Shown here: in pieces, positions 55,601 to 64,000 of the stretch
Layout: the number at the start of each line of letters is the position of its first letter
Position numbering within the stretch: the stretch's first letter is position 1
NCBI GenBank assembly: GCA_004138175.2
Contig: RYFE02000014.1
Location: 62,001 to 126,000 of the forward strand
Length of the DNA stretch: 64,000 bases
Origin: Chloroflexales bacterium ZM16-3
GTDB lineage: Bacteria > Chloroflexota > Chloroflexia > Chloroflexales > Chloroflexaceae
Reading direction: 5' to 3'
Notes under the pieces: generated by a model
The model's database searches: none
What the model saw: only the letters and a program-made list of their open reading frames with translations
Told to the model about the DNA's origin: nothing
Made by a program: the position numbers and the translations under genes

Positions 55601-55670
55601 CGTGTGCGCCTACCACACCGGCAGCATCGACCTCTGCATTGCCGACTCACTCTTCGCCAGGGTACCGTAG
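52602..55670 (+). CDS. Membrane GT-C-like protein fused to a glycoside hydrolase-like domain
   Basis: 1,022 residues from ATG 52602. Residues about 1-390 have some ten membrane helices and the GT39-like WLDELGSWSA loop with the acidic DE near the outer face. Residues about 390-640 include an outer-face segment and a beta-sandwich-like part (LPVRLDWETLRSARG). Residues about 640-1000 look like a TIM-barrel glycosidase of the GH-A kind: a probable acid/base Glu in ISTDNEIN and nucleophile Glu in VVLEEYGFP, with GGYAGGVAWMLAD following. Fusion of transferase and hydrolase domains is unusual. Substrate unknown; RBS not strong. Confidence 0.65.
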   Translation: MTRSRLFDLWSRWYLLIALLLLTRLLWLDASGLWLDELGSWSAATTTPWADLLRLLADPHAGYPLYHVLLRLWVSIVGDSAWAMRLPSALAGVAAALVLADAARQLGRSATACLLLFIAAPLPLWYADEVTSYSVVLLWGAIWVWALLRFLADDGRAGRVLLIAAPLGLLLHRLTVLVVIGGIVAILCCAPRLSRQARGVLAVALVGLLAGLTFILHGGYLPASALAAASVSAPQTLWLTLWSFSLNRGPDESLLALLIPLNLLALWGGASLISAARADRPARGMLIAAAITGGLLLAQLTWAGRYEPRYLIVLYPTWALIALPPARLPQYDRPAAMLLALAVAAQLSANLLPGGLWGALPVREQDREAMTALLHTIHPDDRLLFYPPYLDLAWRYYAPRIDPRTPHLPVAAVDGLPPAWPGQREFVMVAPFHASVAAAHDPHPPDLTDPPGTIPCGLQAFQGVQIRCRVAAMPRDLPVRPLVAIFGDWLALRSADLLVPPDGLRPGDTLPVRLDWETLRSARGEGQFVLRLSRIGADAPLLVDAASALGGSAPSQTWAPSWRFTDRRAITLATPSGQPLPVGTYRVTLAVSEGGQALDSHGPDSGQGAELTLGEISIGPGGFAPCLAGRPDGCGQIRIAGAQLFDRRGPWVAHGVQFFLPQDGINEHSFWDDRYAAALADGSLDLWLDRAALRLHTNLLRIFVELPSRVDGQTITPTSYATITDFAERAAARGMRLGLVLHNSADWRMTPKRQAWIEGLISSFLERGTLERIAYISTDNEINNHCLPARQYDCFAIDPAYRDQAIGWATNFYRIIKARSPQLLVTVGMATELDAVGQGGGAANYWLRDRRGRTLADVTDFLAPHNYAGRADAVLADIRAAGSSAPVVLEEYGFPTDPAPRNAAYTEGPPTCRQDPMRPECLQTAPYYVELNLRALGAGGYAGGVAWMLADTQEKDLPGACENPAFTFDPWTGLLAAGHVYCDGGTRTRAEGAPKATALRVCAYHTGSIDLCIADSLFARVP

Positions 55671-55686
55671 TAGATCAGTAGCTAGA

Positions 55687-57573
55687 TCAACCGGCCCAGC
55701 CGGGGAGCAGCGTGCCGGTTAGCGCGGCCAGGGCGAAGATCGCCAGAAATACCCCAACGGCAACCAGCCCTTGGACGCGCAGGGCGGGCGGCAGCAGCGC
55801 GTGCAGGCCCGACCCGAGCACGATCAGGGCGGGGAGCGCCGCCGCATAGGTGTAGCGACCAAAGCTCCAGATTAGCACCCCCGGCACTGGCTGGAGGTGG
55901 ACGCGCAGGGTGGCTATTGCCCAGACGAGCAGGGTCATGCCGAGGCTGAGCCACCAGGTGTCGGTGCTCGCCAGCGGAGTCGCCGCGCCGTCCAAGGCGA
56001 CGCGGACGCTCAGGCGCGCCGCGCCGATCATGCCCGCCGCAACCACGAGGCCAATCGAGAGAAGCCAGCCCGATTGCACGCGCAGCTCGCCCCAGCTGAA
56101 GATACCCCAGAACCCCTGGAAGAGCTCGTTCAGCTGGCGGGGGTAGGCCGCCGCCATCCAGTCTGGGGAGAGGGCGGTGCTCAGCGCGCGGGCCACCGTC
56201 GGACGCCCGAGGAGATCACGCAGCGGCGCGGGCGCAAGGGCGGCGAGGTCGGGCAAGGCGCGCTCGGCGCCGGGGTTGCGCAGCAGGTTGTGGGACTCTG
56301 CGGCGTCAAGCAGATCTGCGGTCAGCAGGCCATCGGCGGCCGGCCCAGATGGCGCGCTATCAATCACTAGGGCCAGATCATCGAAGAAGACGGTGCCCGG
56401 CGCAAACGGCCCGTATAGGCGCACGGCCAGATAGCGCGTGTCGGGCGGCACATAGGCCGAGACGCTCACCGGCGCCCAGCGGTCGCCGACCATCACGCTG
56501 TCGGCGACCACCTGCTGATCAACCTGAATGGCCGGGGCGAGCGCGATAACCGCCGGGCCGTCTGCGCGCGCCTGGGCGGAGATGGTCACCATATGACCGG
56601 CGGCCCGACCGAGTAGGGCCAGGTCGATCTCCTGCACGGCCATCGGCCCCGGCCCGTCGGCGGGCCTGCTGAGCGCGAAGGCCGACCCGCCGGCGAAGGA
56701 TCGCAGGGGATCGCGCAGCACAACCGAAGCCGCCAGCGGGACGGGTTCCCAGTCTGCGAGGCGATGCGGCAGCAGCGCGAGGGATAGCACGGCCAGCGCC
56801 GTGAGCAGCGTGAGGGCCAGCGCGACTCGCCGCCAGCTGATGTGGAGCGCGGTGATCGCCAGCCACACCAGAAGCAGCCCCGCCGGTGCCGCCAGCGCCC
56901 GCTTGACGGCGAAGGCCAAGGTGGCAGCGACAAGCAGCGCAATCTGGATGCGCCGCCGCCCCGGCTGCAAGAGCAGTTCTGCCGTCGCCCAGATCATGGC
57001 GATAGCCACCGTGTTCGCCAGCACATCGCTATTCACCGCGCTCATAATGTCGGCGAATGGCGGCAGGCAGGCGAGCGCCGCCAGCACGAAGATCTGGACG
57101 CCCGGATCGTCGAGCAGCAGACGAGTGGCGCGCACCGCCATATAGAAGCAGAGCGCGGCGAGGACGACGCTGGTCAGGCGGGCGACCCGTAATTGCAGTT
57201 CAATCGGTAGTTCGCGTGTCGGAAGGGAGGCAAAGGCGATGAGCGCATAGTAGGTCGGCGGGTGGACGCGCTGATTAAATCCGAGCGTGACATCAGCTGC
57301 CTCGGGTACGATGGCCGGCTGGATCTGGGCGAAGAGCGGCGTGGCTACCATCGAGCGGGCGATCACCGAGCGCAGCGCAGGGTTCTGCTCATCGTAGCCG
57401 GGCAGGCGACCAAGGTCGCGGATCAGCAGGGCGTACTCCAGGCTGGTCGGCTCATCGTAGTGACTCCAGGGCGGGGCGAGCAGCGCGAAGGCCAGCGTAT
57501 GAGCGACAAAGAGCACCAGGAGCGCGGCCTCCCAGCGTCTCACCGTGACAGAGTCGTTGTTTGGCAACGCCAT
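55687..57573 (-). CDS. DUF2142-like membrane glycosyltransferase-type protein
   Basis: 628 residues with about ten membrane helices. PPWSHYDEPTSLEYALL near residue 35 and RVHPPTYYALIAF near 105 match the first-loop acidic motif and the HPP(L/T)YY motif of DUF2142; AVNSDVLANT gives the third motif. A soluble outer-face domain (about 280-430) is beta-rich, like a carbohydrate-binding domain (PPDTRYLAVRLYGPF). It converges with the GT-C/hydrolase gene, 16 bp apart, suggesting one functional unit in surface-glycan work. Confidence 0.72.
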   Translation of the reverse strand: MALPNNDSVTVRRWEAALLVLFVAHTLAFALLAPPWSHYDEPTSLEYALLIRDLGRLPGYDEQNPALRSVIARSMVATPLFAQIQPAIVPEAADVTLGFNQRVHPPTYYALIAFASLPTRELPIELQLRVARLTSVVLAALCFYMAVRATRLLLDDPGVQIFVLAALACLPPFADIMSAVNSDVLANTVAIAMIWATAELLLQPGRRRIQIALLVAATLAFAVKRALAAPAGLLLVWLAITALHISWRRVALALTLLTALAVLSLALLPHRLADWEPVPLAASVVLRDPLRSFAGGSAFALSRPADGPGPMAVQEIDLALLGRAAGHMVTISAQARADGPAVIALAPAIQVDQQVVADSVMVGDRWAPVSVSAYVPPDTRYLAVRLYGPFAPGTVFFDDLALVIDSAPSGPAADGLLTADLLDAAESHNLLRNPGAERALPDLAALAPAPLRDLLGRPTVARALSTALSPDWMAAAYPRQLNELFQGFWGIFSWGELRVQSGWLLSIGLVVAAGMIGAARLSVRVALDGAATPLASTDTWWLSLGMTLLVWAIATLRVHLQPVPGVLIWSFGRYTYAAALPALIVLGSGLHALLPPALRVQGLVAVGVFLAIFALAALTGTLLPGWAG

Positions 57574-57886
57574 TGGACAATCTCAACTATCAGCCCTATG
57601 CGGCGTGACGGATCGTGTAGGCACGACCATGCAGCGAACCTCATCCCAGCCGGGGCGCTCCAGGGACTCGATGAGGGATAGAGACTGGGCTCCTCGTGGG
57701 GCACTGGTGCGCCCGCATGATAGCACGCTGGGGCCGCTCCGTCCCGGCTCAGGCGGCGGCTTCGGCGATGTCAGCCGCGCCCGGAGGATGCGCGTTGGCG
57801 GAATCCCTCCTCACCCCCTTGTGAGAGAGAGGTCGGGGGTGAGGGGTGTCCGGCGATAAACTGTCAAGCTGCTACGAACTTTATAG
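57574..57886. repeat. 313-bp gap with a dispersed palindromic element
   Basis: The element at 57805-57880 (CCTCACCCCCTTGTGAGAGA, GGTCGGGGGTGAGG and the tail CGGCGATAAACTGTCAAGC...GAACTTTATAG) is the third copy of the tail also seen at 31440-31486 and 35382-35425. No gene or clear promoter is seen in the rest of the gap. Confidence 0.65.
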
Positions 57887-59881
57887 CTACCACGCGGGTT
57901 CAGATGGTGCCACATACGCCGGTGGGCTGAGCAGCTCCATAAAGGCTGCCCGCTGCGTCGCCGTGCCGAATACCGCCAGCTGATCTCCTGCCAGCAAGCG
58001 CATATCCGGGTCGAGGTTATGGATCACTGCCTCGCCACGCAGCAGAGCCACAATCGACACCCCCGTCCGCTGACGCACCGCACCCGTGCGGATCGTCTGC
58101 CCCGCCAAGGGGCTCGCTGTGTCCAGGGTGTGCCAGCTCAGGTCATAGAAGACGTGGCGCAGCTGCCGCAGCCGTTGGAGCGTCGCCGTAGGCAGCCCCG
58201 GTAGTTCGATCGGACGGTAGTGTTCGGCGCGCACCTCATCACTCAGACGCTCGATCTCCCCCGCCGTCACGTTCACGTGTAGCAGCGCCTGGCGAACCAT
58301 CTCTAGCCCAGCCTCGAACTCTGGCTGGATCACCTCGTGGATGCCCAGCTCGCGCAGCACCTCGAGCTGGCCCAACTGGGTCGCCCGCGCCACGATGTGC
58401 AGCGTCGGGTTGAGCCGGTGGGCCTGCCGCACCACCGTCTCCACGTCAATCGCCGACGAGACCGCCACGAGCAGCAGCCGGGCGTGTTGGAGCCCCGCCG
58501 CCTCCAGCACCACCGGGCTACTGGCGTCGCCGTAGATCACCGGCACCTTCGCCGCCTTGAGCGCGTCGAGGCGGCCCTGGTCGCGCTCAAGGACTATGAA
58601 AGCCAGGTTCAGACGCGCCAGCAGGTCGGCGATATAGCGCCCTACGCGTCCGTAACCGGCAATGATGACGTGGCCCTGGAGCACCTGCTCGGTCAGCGGA
58701 ACAACCGGGGCGGGTGGTTGCGCCCGCCAGCGCTGGACAGATGCGTAGACCGGCGTGGTCAGGGTACTCACAAAGGGTGTCAGCAGCATCGTCAGGAGCG
58801 TGGTGGCCAACACGAGGCTATACTGATCGGCGCTCAGGGCTCCCTCAGCGAGCGCCACGCGGCCCAGCACGAAGGCGAACTCGCCTACCTGGAACAGTCC
58901 CAGGCCGACGGCCAGCGGCACCGCGCCCCGATAGCCAAAGGCGTGGACTACCCCGGTGAAGATCAGCGCCTTGCCCAGGCTGATAACCACGACGAGCACC
59001 AGGATGGTGCCCAGATTGGCGAGCAAGAAGCGCGGATCGAGCAGCATGCCCACCGAGACGAAGAAGAGCATGCCGAACACGTCACGCAGCGGCACGATGT
59101 CGCTCAGCGCCTGGTGGCTGTAGTCCGACTCGCTCAGAACCATTCCGGCAACGAAGGCCCCAAAGGCGAACGAGAGCCCGGCCAGATAGGTGGCGTACCC
59201 AATGCCGAGCCCCAAAGCCATCACCGCGATGAGGAATAGCTCACGCGAGTTCCAGGTCGCAATACGCTTGAGCAAGAACGGGATCACTCGCGTCCCCACA
59301 AGAACCATCGCTGCCAGGAAGAATCCGGCCCGCACCACCGCCCAACCAAGGGTGGGCAGCCCATCGCGCAGGTTGGCCAGCTCGGGTAGGATGATCATCA
59401 GCGGCACCACCGCCAGATCCTGGACGATGAGCATGCCGATCATCACCCGACTCGCCAGGGTGCCCAGAGTGCCCTGAGCGCTCAGAGTCTTGAGGGTGAC
59501 CATCGTCGAGGAGAGGGCCAGCATGGTGCCGAGCCAGAGGGCGCTGTAGCTCGACCAGCCGAGGAGCCGACCAAGGCTCCAGCCAAGCAGCATAGTCAGG
59601 GCGAGCTGGACAGGCGTGCCGAGGAAGGTGACCCACTTCACGCGAGCGAGCCGGGACAGGTTGAACTCAAGACCGAGGGCGAAGAGCAGGAGCGCGACGC
59701 CGATCTCGGCGAGCAGCTCGATGTCGTGGATTGCGATCACGGTGGGGCCACCGGTGTAGGGGCCGACCAGCACCCCAGCCACGATATAGCCGAGGAGGAG
59801 CGGCTGGCCGATGCGTTGGGCGACGAAGCCACCCAGCAGTGCGGCGACCAGGATGATGGCGATGTCGGCGGCGATGCCCAT
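57887..59881 (-). CDS. Kef-type monovalent cation:proton antiporter (CPA2) with TrkA domains
   Basis: 664 residues. The N-terminal part (about 1-380) has the CPA2 helices: [39 protein letters not shown], with the paired half-helix region [17 protein letters not shown]. Residues about 410-530 are a TrkA-N (RCK) domain with [13 protein letters not shown], binding NAD(H) or ATP, then a TrkA-C domain ([22 protein letters not shown]). It moves K+ or Na+ against H+ at the inner membrane. RBS AAAGGAGCC precedes the ATG. Confidence 0.9.
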   Translation of the reverse strand: MGIAADIAIILVAALLGGFVAQRIGQPLLLGYIVAGVLVGPYTGGPTVIAIHDIELLAEIGVALLLFALGLEFNLSRLARVKWVTFLGTPVQLALTMLLGWSLGRLLGWSSYSALWLGTMLALSSTMVTLKTLSAQGTLGTLASRVMIGMLIVQDLAVVPLMIILPELANLRDGLPTLGWAVVRAGFFLAAMVLVGTRVIPFLLKRIATWNSRELFLIAVMALGLGIGYATYLAGLSFAFGAFVAGMVLSESDYSHQALSDIVPLRDVFGMLFFVSVGMLLDPRFLLANLGTILVLVVVISLGKALIFTGVVHAFGYRGAVPLAVGLGLFQVGEFAFVLGRVALAEGALSADQYSLVLATTLLTMLLTPFVSTLTTPVYASVQRWRAQPPAPVVPLTEQVLQGHVIIAGYGRVGRYIADLLARLNLAFIVLERDQGRLDALKAAKVPVIYGDASSPVVLEAAGLQHARLLLVAVSSAIDVETVVRQAHRLNPTLHIVARATQLGQLEVLRELGIHEVIQPEFEAGLEMVRQALLHVNVTAGEIERLSDEVRAEHYRPIELPGLPTATLQRLRQLRHVFYDLSWHTLDTASPLAGQTIRTGAVRQRTGVSIVALLRGEAVIHNLDPDMRLLAGDQLAVFGTATQRAAFMELLSPPAYVAPSEPAW

Positions 59882-60757
59882 TGGTGGCTCCTTTGCCCGT
59901 GGAGAGCACTAAAAAGTCGGGAGGACGGGTGTGAGTCGGTGTGAATATGATTCTGATGATCTTTTTGTATTAGCAAGCGGATTACGACTAGCTTCTGCTC
60001 ACCCGCTTCTTCTGATCGACGCCTTTCGGATGGCCACCATGCCTGCCTCTAGCTCGTGCCGCCGCCAACCCTGCGTTGGTTTGCTCCCGGATCGGTGTAC
60101 ACGCATGATAACCGCCACCACTGGATCTGCACGCTCGTGCATGGTCGCCTGGCGCTCCGCCTCCCTACTGCGGATCTCGCGGCAATGGCTGGACGCTCAC
60201 CAGCGTGGCTCCGATGTCGCGCAGCCGATCTCGTAGGCTGTAGAGTGCGGCCTAGTTGGTAACGGCCCGATCAGACAGGTGACCGGGCGCTGGTCGCTTC
60301 ACCACGACAAAAGCCACGCGTAGGCGTGGCTCGTGTGTAACAAATAGCGACTGGTCTACGACAAGTGACGGTGGGATCACTCGCGCTGCAGATCGCTGAT
60401 GCCGGTACGCAACGCATACAAGGTGGCCTGCGTGCGGTTGGCCAGATGCAGCTTATCGAGGATCGTGCTGACGTGCGTGCAGACGGTGCGCTCGCTGAGG
60501 GTCAGGTGATCATCGGGGCGGCACCATCGCCCATACCGCGCCGCAGCGGGTCATATCTTCCAGCGTAAAGTTGGTGATATCAAACACATGGGCTCCGCGT
60601 GGTCTATCGGCGTCTGACGCGGTAACACCGCGCTCATGCATAAGCGTACCGAAAATTGCGCGAGCGCGCAAGGATCGCCAGATGGCTCAGGCCAGGTGAC
60701 GCCGCTCCCCGTGGTTGAGCCGCACCAAAGGCTTGTCAGGTGACGTATGATGAGACT
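59882..60757. other. 876-bp gap with decayed regulator fragments
   Basis: No intact gene. On the minus strand, 60161-60241 encodes ALYSLRDRLRDIGATLVSVQP then a stop, loosely like the end of a NarL-type histidine kinase. A clearer LuxR-HTH remnant lies at 60377-60523, listed separately. The rest has no long frame, promoter or hairpin I would defend. Confidence 0.4.
60377..60523 (-). pseudogene. Truncated LuxR-type helix-turn-helix remnant
   Basis: Minus-strand frame ending TGA at 60377-60379. It reads LTLSERTVCTHVSTILDKL and NRTQATLYALRTGIS, the last half of a NarL/LuxR response-regulator helix-turn-helix. The first half of the domain and the receiver are missing; the upstream reading (RYGRWCRPDDH) is unrelated. 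A pseudogene next to the intact LAL regulator. Confidence 0.65.
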
Positions 60758-63397
60758 ATGCCGACACCTGTGATTGCGACAAAGCTGCTGATCCCGCCAC
60801 TGCGCCCGCAGGTGCTGCTGCGCTCACGCCTCATCGCGCGTCTGGCTGCGGGCCTACAGCGCAAGCTCACCCTGATCTCGGCACCGGCCGGCTTCGGCAA
60901 GACCACTCTGGCCAGCACATGGCTCGCCGACTGCGGGCGACCGGTCGCATGGCTCTCGCTCGACAGCGAGGAGAGTGATCCGGCGCGCTTCCTGACCTAC
61001 CTGGTGGCGGCGCTGCAAAGAGTCGCGCCAGGTGTGGGCACTGGGGTGTTGCGCCTGCTCCAATCCCCGCAGCCGCCGCCGGTCGAGGCGCTGTTGCCGA
61101 CCCTGCTCAATGAGCTCGCCGCGCTCCCTCATGCGGCGGTGCTCGTGCTCGATGACTACCACACCCTCGACTCTCGGCCAGTTAACCAGGCCCTCACCGC
61201 GCTGGTTGAACACCTGCCGCCCCAGCTGCACCTCGTCATGCTGACGCGCGAGGATCCGCCGCTCCCACTCGCGCGCCTGCGCGTCCGCAGCCAACTCACT
61301 GAGCTACGAGCGGCGGATCTGCGCTTCACCGCGAGCGAGGCGGCGGACTTTCTGCGTGAGGTCATGGGCCTGAGCCTTGCGGAGGACAACATTGCCGCGC
61401 TAGAGGCGCGCACCGAGGGCTGGATCGCCGGGCTGCAGCTGGCGGCGCTGTCGCTCCAGGGGCGGGATGATGCCGGGAGCGCAATCGCCGCGTTCAGCGG
61501 CAGCCACCGCTTTGTGCTGGACTACCTACTGGAGGAGGTGCTGCACCGCCAGCCCGCGCCCATCCAGCAGTTCTTGCTGCGCACCGCGATCCTCGATCGT
61601 CTCTGCGGCCCGCTCTGCGATGCCGTCATGGGCGACGCCACTCTGTCGGGGCAGGCCACTCTGGATGCGTGCGAGCGCGCTAATCTCTTCCTCGTTCCGC
61701 TAGATCAGGAGCGGCGCTGGTATCGCTACCACCACCTCTTCGCCGATCTGCTGCGCCAGCGGCTGCAGCAGCGCCCCACGGCTGTGGGCGCAGAAGGGCC
61801 AGAGATCGTGGATCTCCACCGGCGGGCCAGCGCCTGGTACGAGGACAACGGCCACCAGATCGAGGCGTTCCAGCACGCCGCCACCGCCGGTGATGTCGAC
61901 GGTGCCGCGCGCCTGATCGCGGGGAAGGGGATGCCCTTGCACTTCCGGGGCCTGATACACCCGGTGCTGCGCTGGCTGGAGGGGCTCCCGACCACAGCCC
62001 TGAACACGCGTCCCGCACTGTGGGTGACCTACGCCTCAGCGGCGGCGATGCTCGGCCAGCCAGCTGATACCGTCGAGGCAAAGCTCCAGGCGGCAGAGGT
62101 GGCCCTGCGCAGCGCGGTGGCGGATGACACCACCCGCGACATCCACGGCCAGATTGCCGCCATCCGCGCCATGCTGGCAATCCCGCTGGGCCACACCGAG
62201 ACGATCATCGCCCAGTCGCGCAGCGCCCTGGAGCTGCTGAGCCCGCAGAACCTGTCGCTGCGCACGACGACGAGCTGGACGCTGGGCCTAGCCTACCAGC
62301 TCCGGAGCGAGCGGGCCGCGGCCGTGCGAGCCTTTACCGACGCCATCGCGAGCAGCCGGGCCTCGAACAATACGATGATCACTATCGCGGCGACAACCTG
62401 CATGGGCCAGCTCCAGGAAGCGGACAACCAGCTCGATCTGGCCCTGGCGACCTACCGGCGCGTCCTGGCGGCGGTAGGCGATCCGCCGCTGCCATTCGCC
62501 TGTGAGGCGTACCTTGGCCTGGCCAGGCTTGCCTACGCGTGGAATGACCTGGACGCCGCCGAGCAGTATGGGCAGCAGAGCCTCGGGTTGGCGCAACAGC
62601 TCGCCAGCGTGGACACGCCTGCCGGCTGTCTGGTTGTGCTTGCTTACGTGCGCCTTGCCCGGGGCGACCTGGCCGGCGCAGCCGAGATCCTGGCTCAGGC
62701 TGAGCAGTTCGTACGCCAGCAGCAGATGATGCATCGGATGCCTGATGTCGCAGCGGCGCAGGTGCGCATGCTGCTGCGCCAGGGGAGCCTGGGGGTGGCC
62801 GCGCAGCTGGCGCAGACCTATGATCTCCCGGTTGGCCAGGCCCGGGTGCGCCTTGCCCGGGGCGAGCCATCCGCCGCGCTGGCGCTGCTGGAGCCGGTAC
62901 ACCGACAGGCCGAGGCGAAGGGCTGGCAGGACGAGCGGCTCAGGGTACTGGTGCTGCAGGCCATCGCGCACGCGGCGCAGGGCACAACCGATCAGGCGCT
63001 GCAGCATCTCGACGCAGCGCTGACCCTGGCGGCTCCGGGCCGACTCGTGCGGCTCTTCATCGACGAAGGGCAGCCGATGGCGCACCTGCTGACAAGGATG
63101 CAGGGTGAAGGCGGCAGGATGAAGGAATACCGCAGCACATTACTTGCTGCGTTTGAAGCGCCGCAGGAGCTTCATCCTTCATCCTTCACCCCTCACCCTT
63201 TGATCGAGCCATTGAGCCCACGCGAGCACGAGATCCTCCGCCTCATCGCCCTGGGGCTCTCGAACCAGGAGATCGGTGCGCGGCTGGCCCTCGCAGAAAG
63301 CACGGTCAAAGGGTACAACCGCAACCTCTTCGGCAAGCTCCAGGTTCAGCGGCGCACCGAGGCGGTCGCGCGCGCCCGCGAGTTGGGGCTGGTATAG
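60758..63397 (+). CDS. MalT/LAL-type LuxR-family transcriptional regulator
   Basis: 879 residues from ATG 60758. N-terminal ATPase: Walker A APAGFGKT at 42-49, VAWLSLDSEESDP and Walker B VLVLDDYHTLDS. Middle: helical repeats of TPR type (about 350-780) for ligand sensing. C-terminal LuxR helix-turn-helix: LSPREHEILRLIALGLSNQEIG and AESTVKGYNRNLFGKLQV. Between the TPR region and the HTH is a linker (nt about 63100-63195) encoded by an inverted repeat, GGATGAAG...CTTCATCC. Inducer unknown; probably a large signal-dependent activator. Possible target: the neighbouring genes. Confidence 0.9.
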   Translation: MPTPVIATKLLIPPLRPQVLLRSRLIARLAAGLQRKLTLISAPAGFGKTTLASTWLADCGRPVAWLSLDSEESDPARFLTYLVAALQRVAPGVGTGVLRLLQSPQPPPVEALLPTLLNELAALPHAAVLVLDDYHTLDSRPVNQALTALVEHLPPQLHLVMLTREDPPLPLARLRVRSQLTELRAADLRFTASEAADFLREVMGLSLAEDNIAALEARTEGWIAGLQLAALSLQGRDDAGSAIAAFSGSHRFVLDYLLEEVLHRQPAPIQQFLLRTAILDRLCGPLCDAVMGDATLSGQATLDACERANLFLVPLDQERRWYRYHHLFADLLRQRLQQRPTAVGAEGPEIVDLHRRASAWYEDNGHQIEAFQHAATAGDVDGAARLIAGKGMPLHFRGLIHPVLRWLEGLPTTALNTRPALWVTYASAAAMLGQPADTVEAKLQAAEVALRSAVADDTTRDIHGQIAAIRAMLAIPLGHTETIIAQSRSALELLSPQNLSLRTTTSWTLGLAYQLRSERAAAVRAFTDAIASSRASNNTMITIAATTCMGQLQEADNQLDLALATYRRVLAAVGDPPLPFACEAYLGLARLAYAWNDLDAAEQYGQQSLGLAQQLASVDTPAGCLVVLAYVRLARGDLAGAAEILAQAEQFVRQQQMMHRMPDVAAAQVRMLLRQGSLGVAAQLAQTYDLPVGQARVRLARGEPSAALALLEPVHRQAEAKGWQDERLRVLVLQAIAHAAQGTTDQALQHLDAALTLAAPGRLVRLFIDEGQPMAHLLTRMQGEGGRMKEYRSTLLAAFEAPQELHPSSFTPHPLIEPLSPREHEILRLIALGLSNQEIGARLALAESTVKGYNRNLFGKLQVQRRTEAVARARELGLV

Positions 63398-63424
63398 GGG
63401 GGGATGGGCGTGGTAAATGCTTAT

Positions 63425-63504
63425 GAGAATGATGATTCTCACACGCACCTTGCTCAACATCGGATAATCGTATCGGTATATGATATAATTCACATATCCG
63501 ATAC
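63425..63504 (+). promoter_or_regulatory. Inverted repeats with -10 box upstream of the Fic gene
   Basis: Repeat 1: GAGAAT/ATTCTC at 63425-63440. Repeat 2: GTATCGG...CCGATAC, arms 63470-63476 and 63498-63504, with ATATG/CATAT inside. TATAAT lies at 63484-63489 inside repeat 2, so a bound repressor would cover the -10. No -35 at the right distance is clear. Confidence 0.5.
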
Positions 63505-63524
63505 TATTTTTACGAGCGTACCTG

Positions 63525-64000
63525 ATGGACACAGCGAAGCCCCACATGGACCCGCGACTGGCCCGCCGGATCGCCGAAAAACACGCCGCACTCAGCGCCC
63601 TTCGCCCGCTCTCGCCCGCGACCCTACGGCGCATCCATGAGGATCTCCAGGTGCGGCTGACCTTCCACTCTAATGCGATTGAGGGCAACACCCTAAGCTT
63701 GCGCGAGACCCAGCTGGTGATCGAGCACGGCATGACCATCGGCGGGCACACGCTGGCCGAGCATCTGGAGGCCACAAACCACGCGTCCGCTGTGCGCGCC
63801 CTGCTCACGATGGCCGACGGCAACACGCCCCTGAGCAGCGAGATCATCCGGGATTTGCACCGCCTGGTTACTGATCGTCTGCTGGATGAGGCCGGAGCCT
63901 GGCGGACTGGAGCAGTGTCGATCCGCGGCTCAGCTCTCCAGCCGCCTCCCGCATCCCGGGTTCCCGCTCTGATGGATGAGTGGCTGGCCTGGGTCGAAGG
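63525..64000 (+). CDS. Fic-family protein, N-terminal part (runs past the window)
   Basis: 158 codons visible from ATG 63525, open at the window end. The segment LTFHSNAIEGNTLSLRETQLVIEHG (the Fic N-terminal SNAIEGN, an inhibitory-helix type motif) marks a Fic protein of the SxxxE(G/N) class, where the Glu blocks the active site until displaced. The HPFxxGNGR active site would lie beyond 64000. Function: AMP or other nucleotide transfer onto target proteins. Confidence 0.85.
   Translation, partial: MDTAKPHMDPRLARRIAEKHAALSALRPLSPATLRRIHEDLQVRLTFHSNAIEGNTLSLRETQLVIEHGMTIGGHTLAEHLEATNHASAVRALLTMADGNTPLSSEIIRDLHRLVTDRLLDEAGAWRTGAVSIRGSALQPPPASRVPALMDEWLAWVE

Noticed and set aside
57890-59240. 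Plus-strand frame opposite the Kef-type antiporter
   Set aside because: His/Arg/Gln-rich shadow frame without domain; the minus strand encodes the antiporter.

Overview
The window looks like a chromosomal segment of a filamentous anoxygenic phototroph of the Chloroflexota (Chloroflexales; a gas-vacuolate, sulfide-using lineage such as the Oscillochloris/Chloroploca group is my best guess). This is inferred from the combination of a sulfide:quinone oxidoreductase, ferredoxin-dependent 2-oxoacid oxidoreductase, an Hdr/fumarate-reductase module, a full gas-vesicle cluster, GC-rich coding sequence and many short palindromic intergenic repeats. No rRNA, tRNA, CRISPR array or photosynthesis gene was seen, so the placement is not proven.

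Layout. (1) 1-8003, plus strand: an exopolysaccharide/glycan locus with a polysaccharide deacetylase, five complete glycosyltransferases (families GT2 and GT4), the tail of another, and two hexapeptide acyltransferases. (2) 8284-10220: a ParA/ParB-like pair. (3) 10370-17231: a sulfur and thiol-disulfide block with sulfide:quinone oxidoreductase plus a 38-residue companion ORF, a TlpA-like thioredoxin, an XRE-cupin regulator, a thioredoxin-VKOR fusion and two unassigned membrane proteins. (4) 29079 down to 17735, minus strand: one long redox gene string, HdrA-HdrA fusion, MvhD-like, FrhB-like ferredoxin, HdrC, HdrB, TfrB-like, TfrA-like, then the four subunits of a 2-oxoglutarate-type ferredoxin oxidoreductase. 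Together they look like a soluble flavin/FeS assembly joining fumarate/succinate chemistry to ferredoxin-dependent carboxylation. (5) 29665-34992, plus strand: an N-type, probably Na+-translocating, ATPase operon (atpC-Q-R-B-E-F-A-G) whose expected first gene, atpD for the catalytic beta subunit, is absent. (6) 35439-38789: a hybrid-input histidine kinase and an OmpR-type response regulator. (7) 38812-51506: an about 12.6 kb gas-vesicle cluster with two identical GvpA copies, a GvpC with exact 33-residue repeats, GvpN, an Hsp20-like GvpH, GvpG, GvpO, GvpJ, GvpK, a second J/S/M-type small protein and four GvpF/L proteins. It also holds genes not normally counted as gvp genes: a CDC48-type double AAA ATPase, a GvpF/L protein fused to a DnaJ domain, a protein with an HExxH motif, a coiled-coil protein and an unrecognised 235-residue protein. 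(8) 51589-64000: accessory region with a transposase remnant, a PPOX-type flavoprotein, a GT-C/glycoside-hydrolase-like fusion, a DUF2142-like membrane protein, a Kef-type antiporter, a MalT/LAL-type LuxR regulator and the start of a Fic protein.

The most interesting parts are the chaperone/AAA-enriched gas-vesicle cluster, where Hsp20, DnaJ, CDC48 and a putative metalloprotein could form a dedicated assembly or remodelling machine, and the Hdr-Tfr-Kor string, which could let exergonic fumarate reduction help make the reduced ferredoxin that 2-oxoglutarate synthase consumes. Several families of intergenic palindromes, one with matched terminal inverted repeats, are scattered through the window and sometimes lie inside operons.
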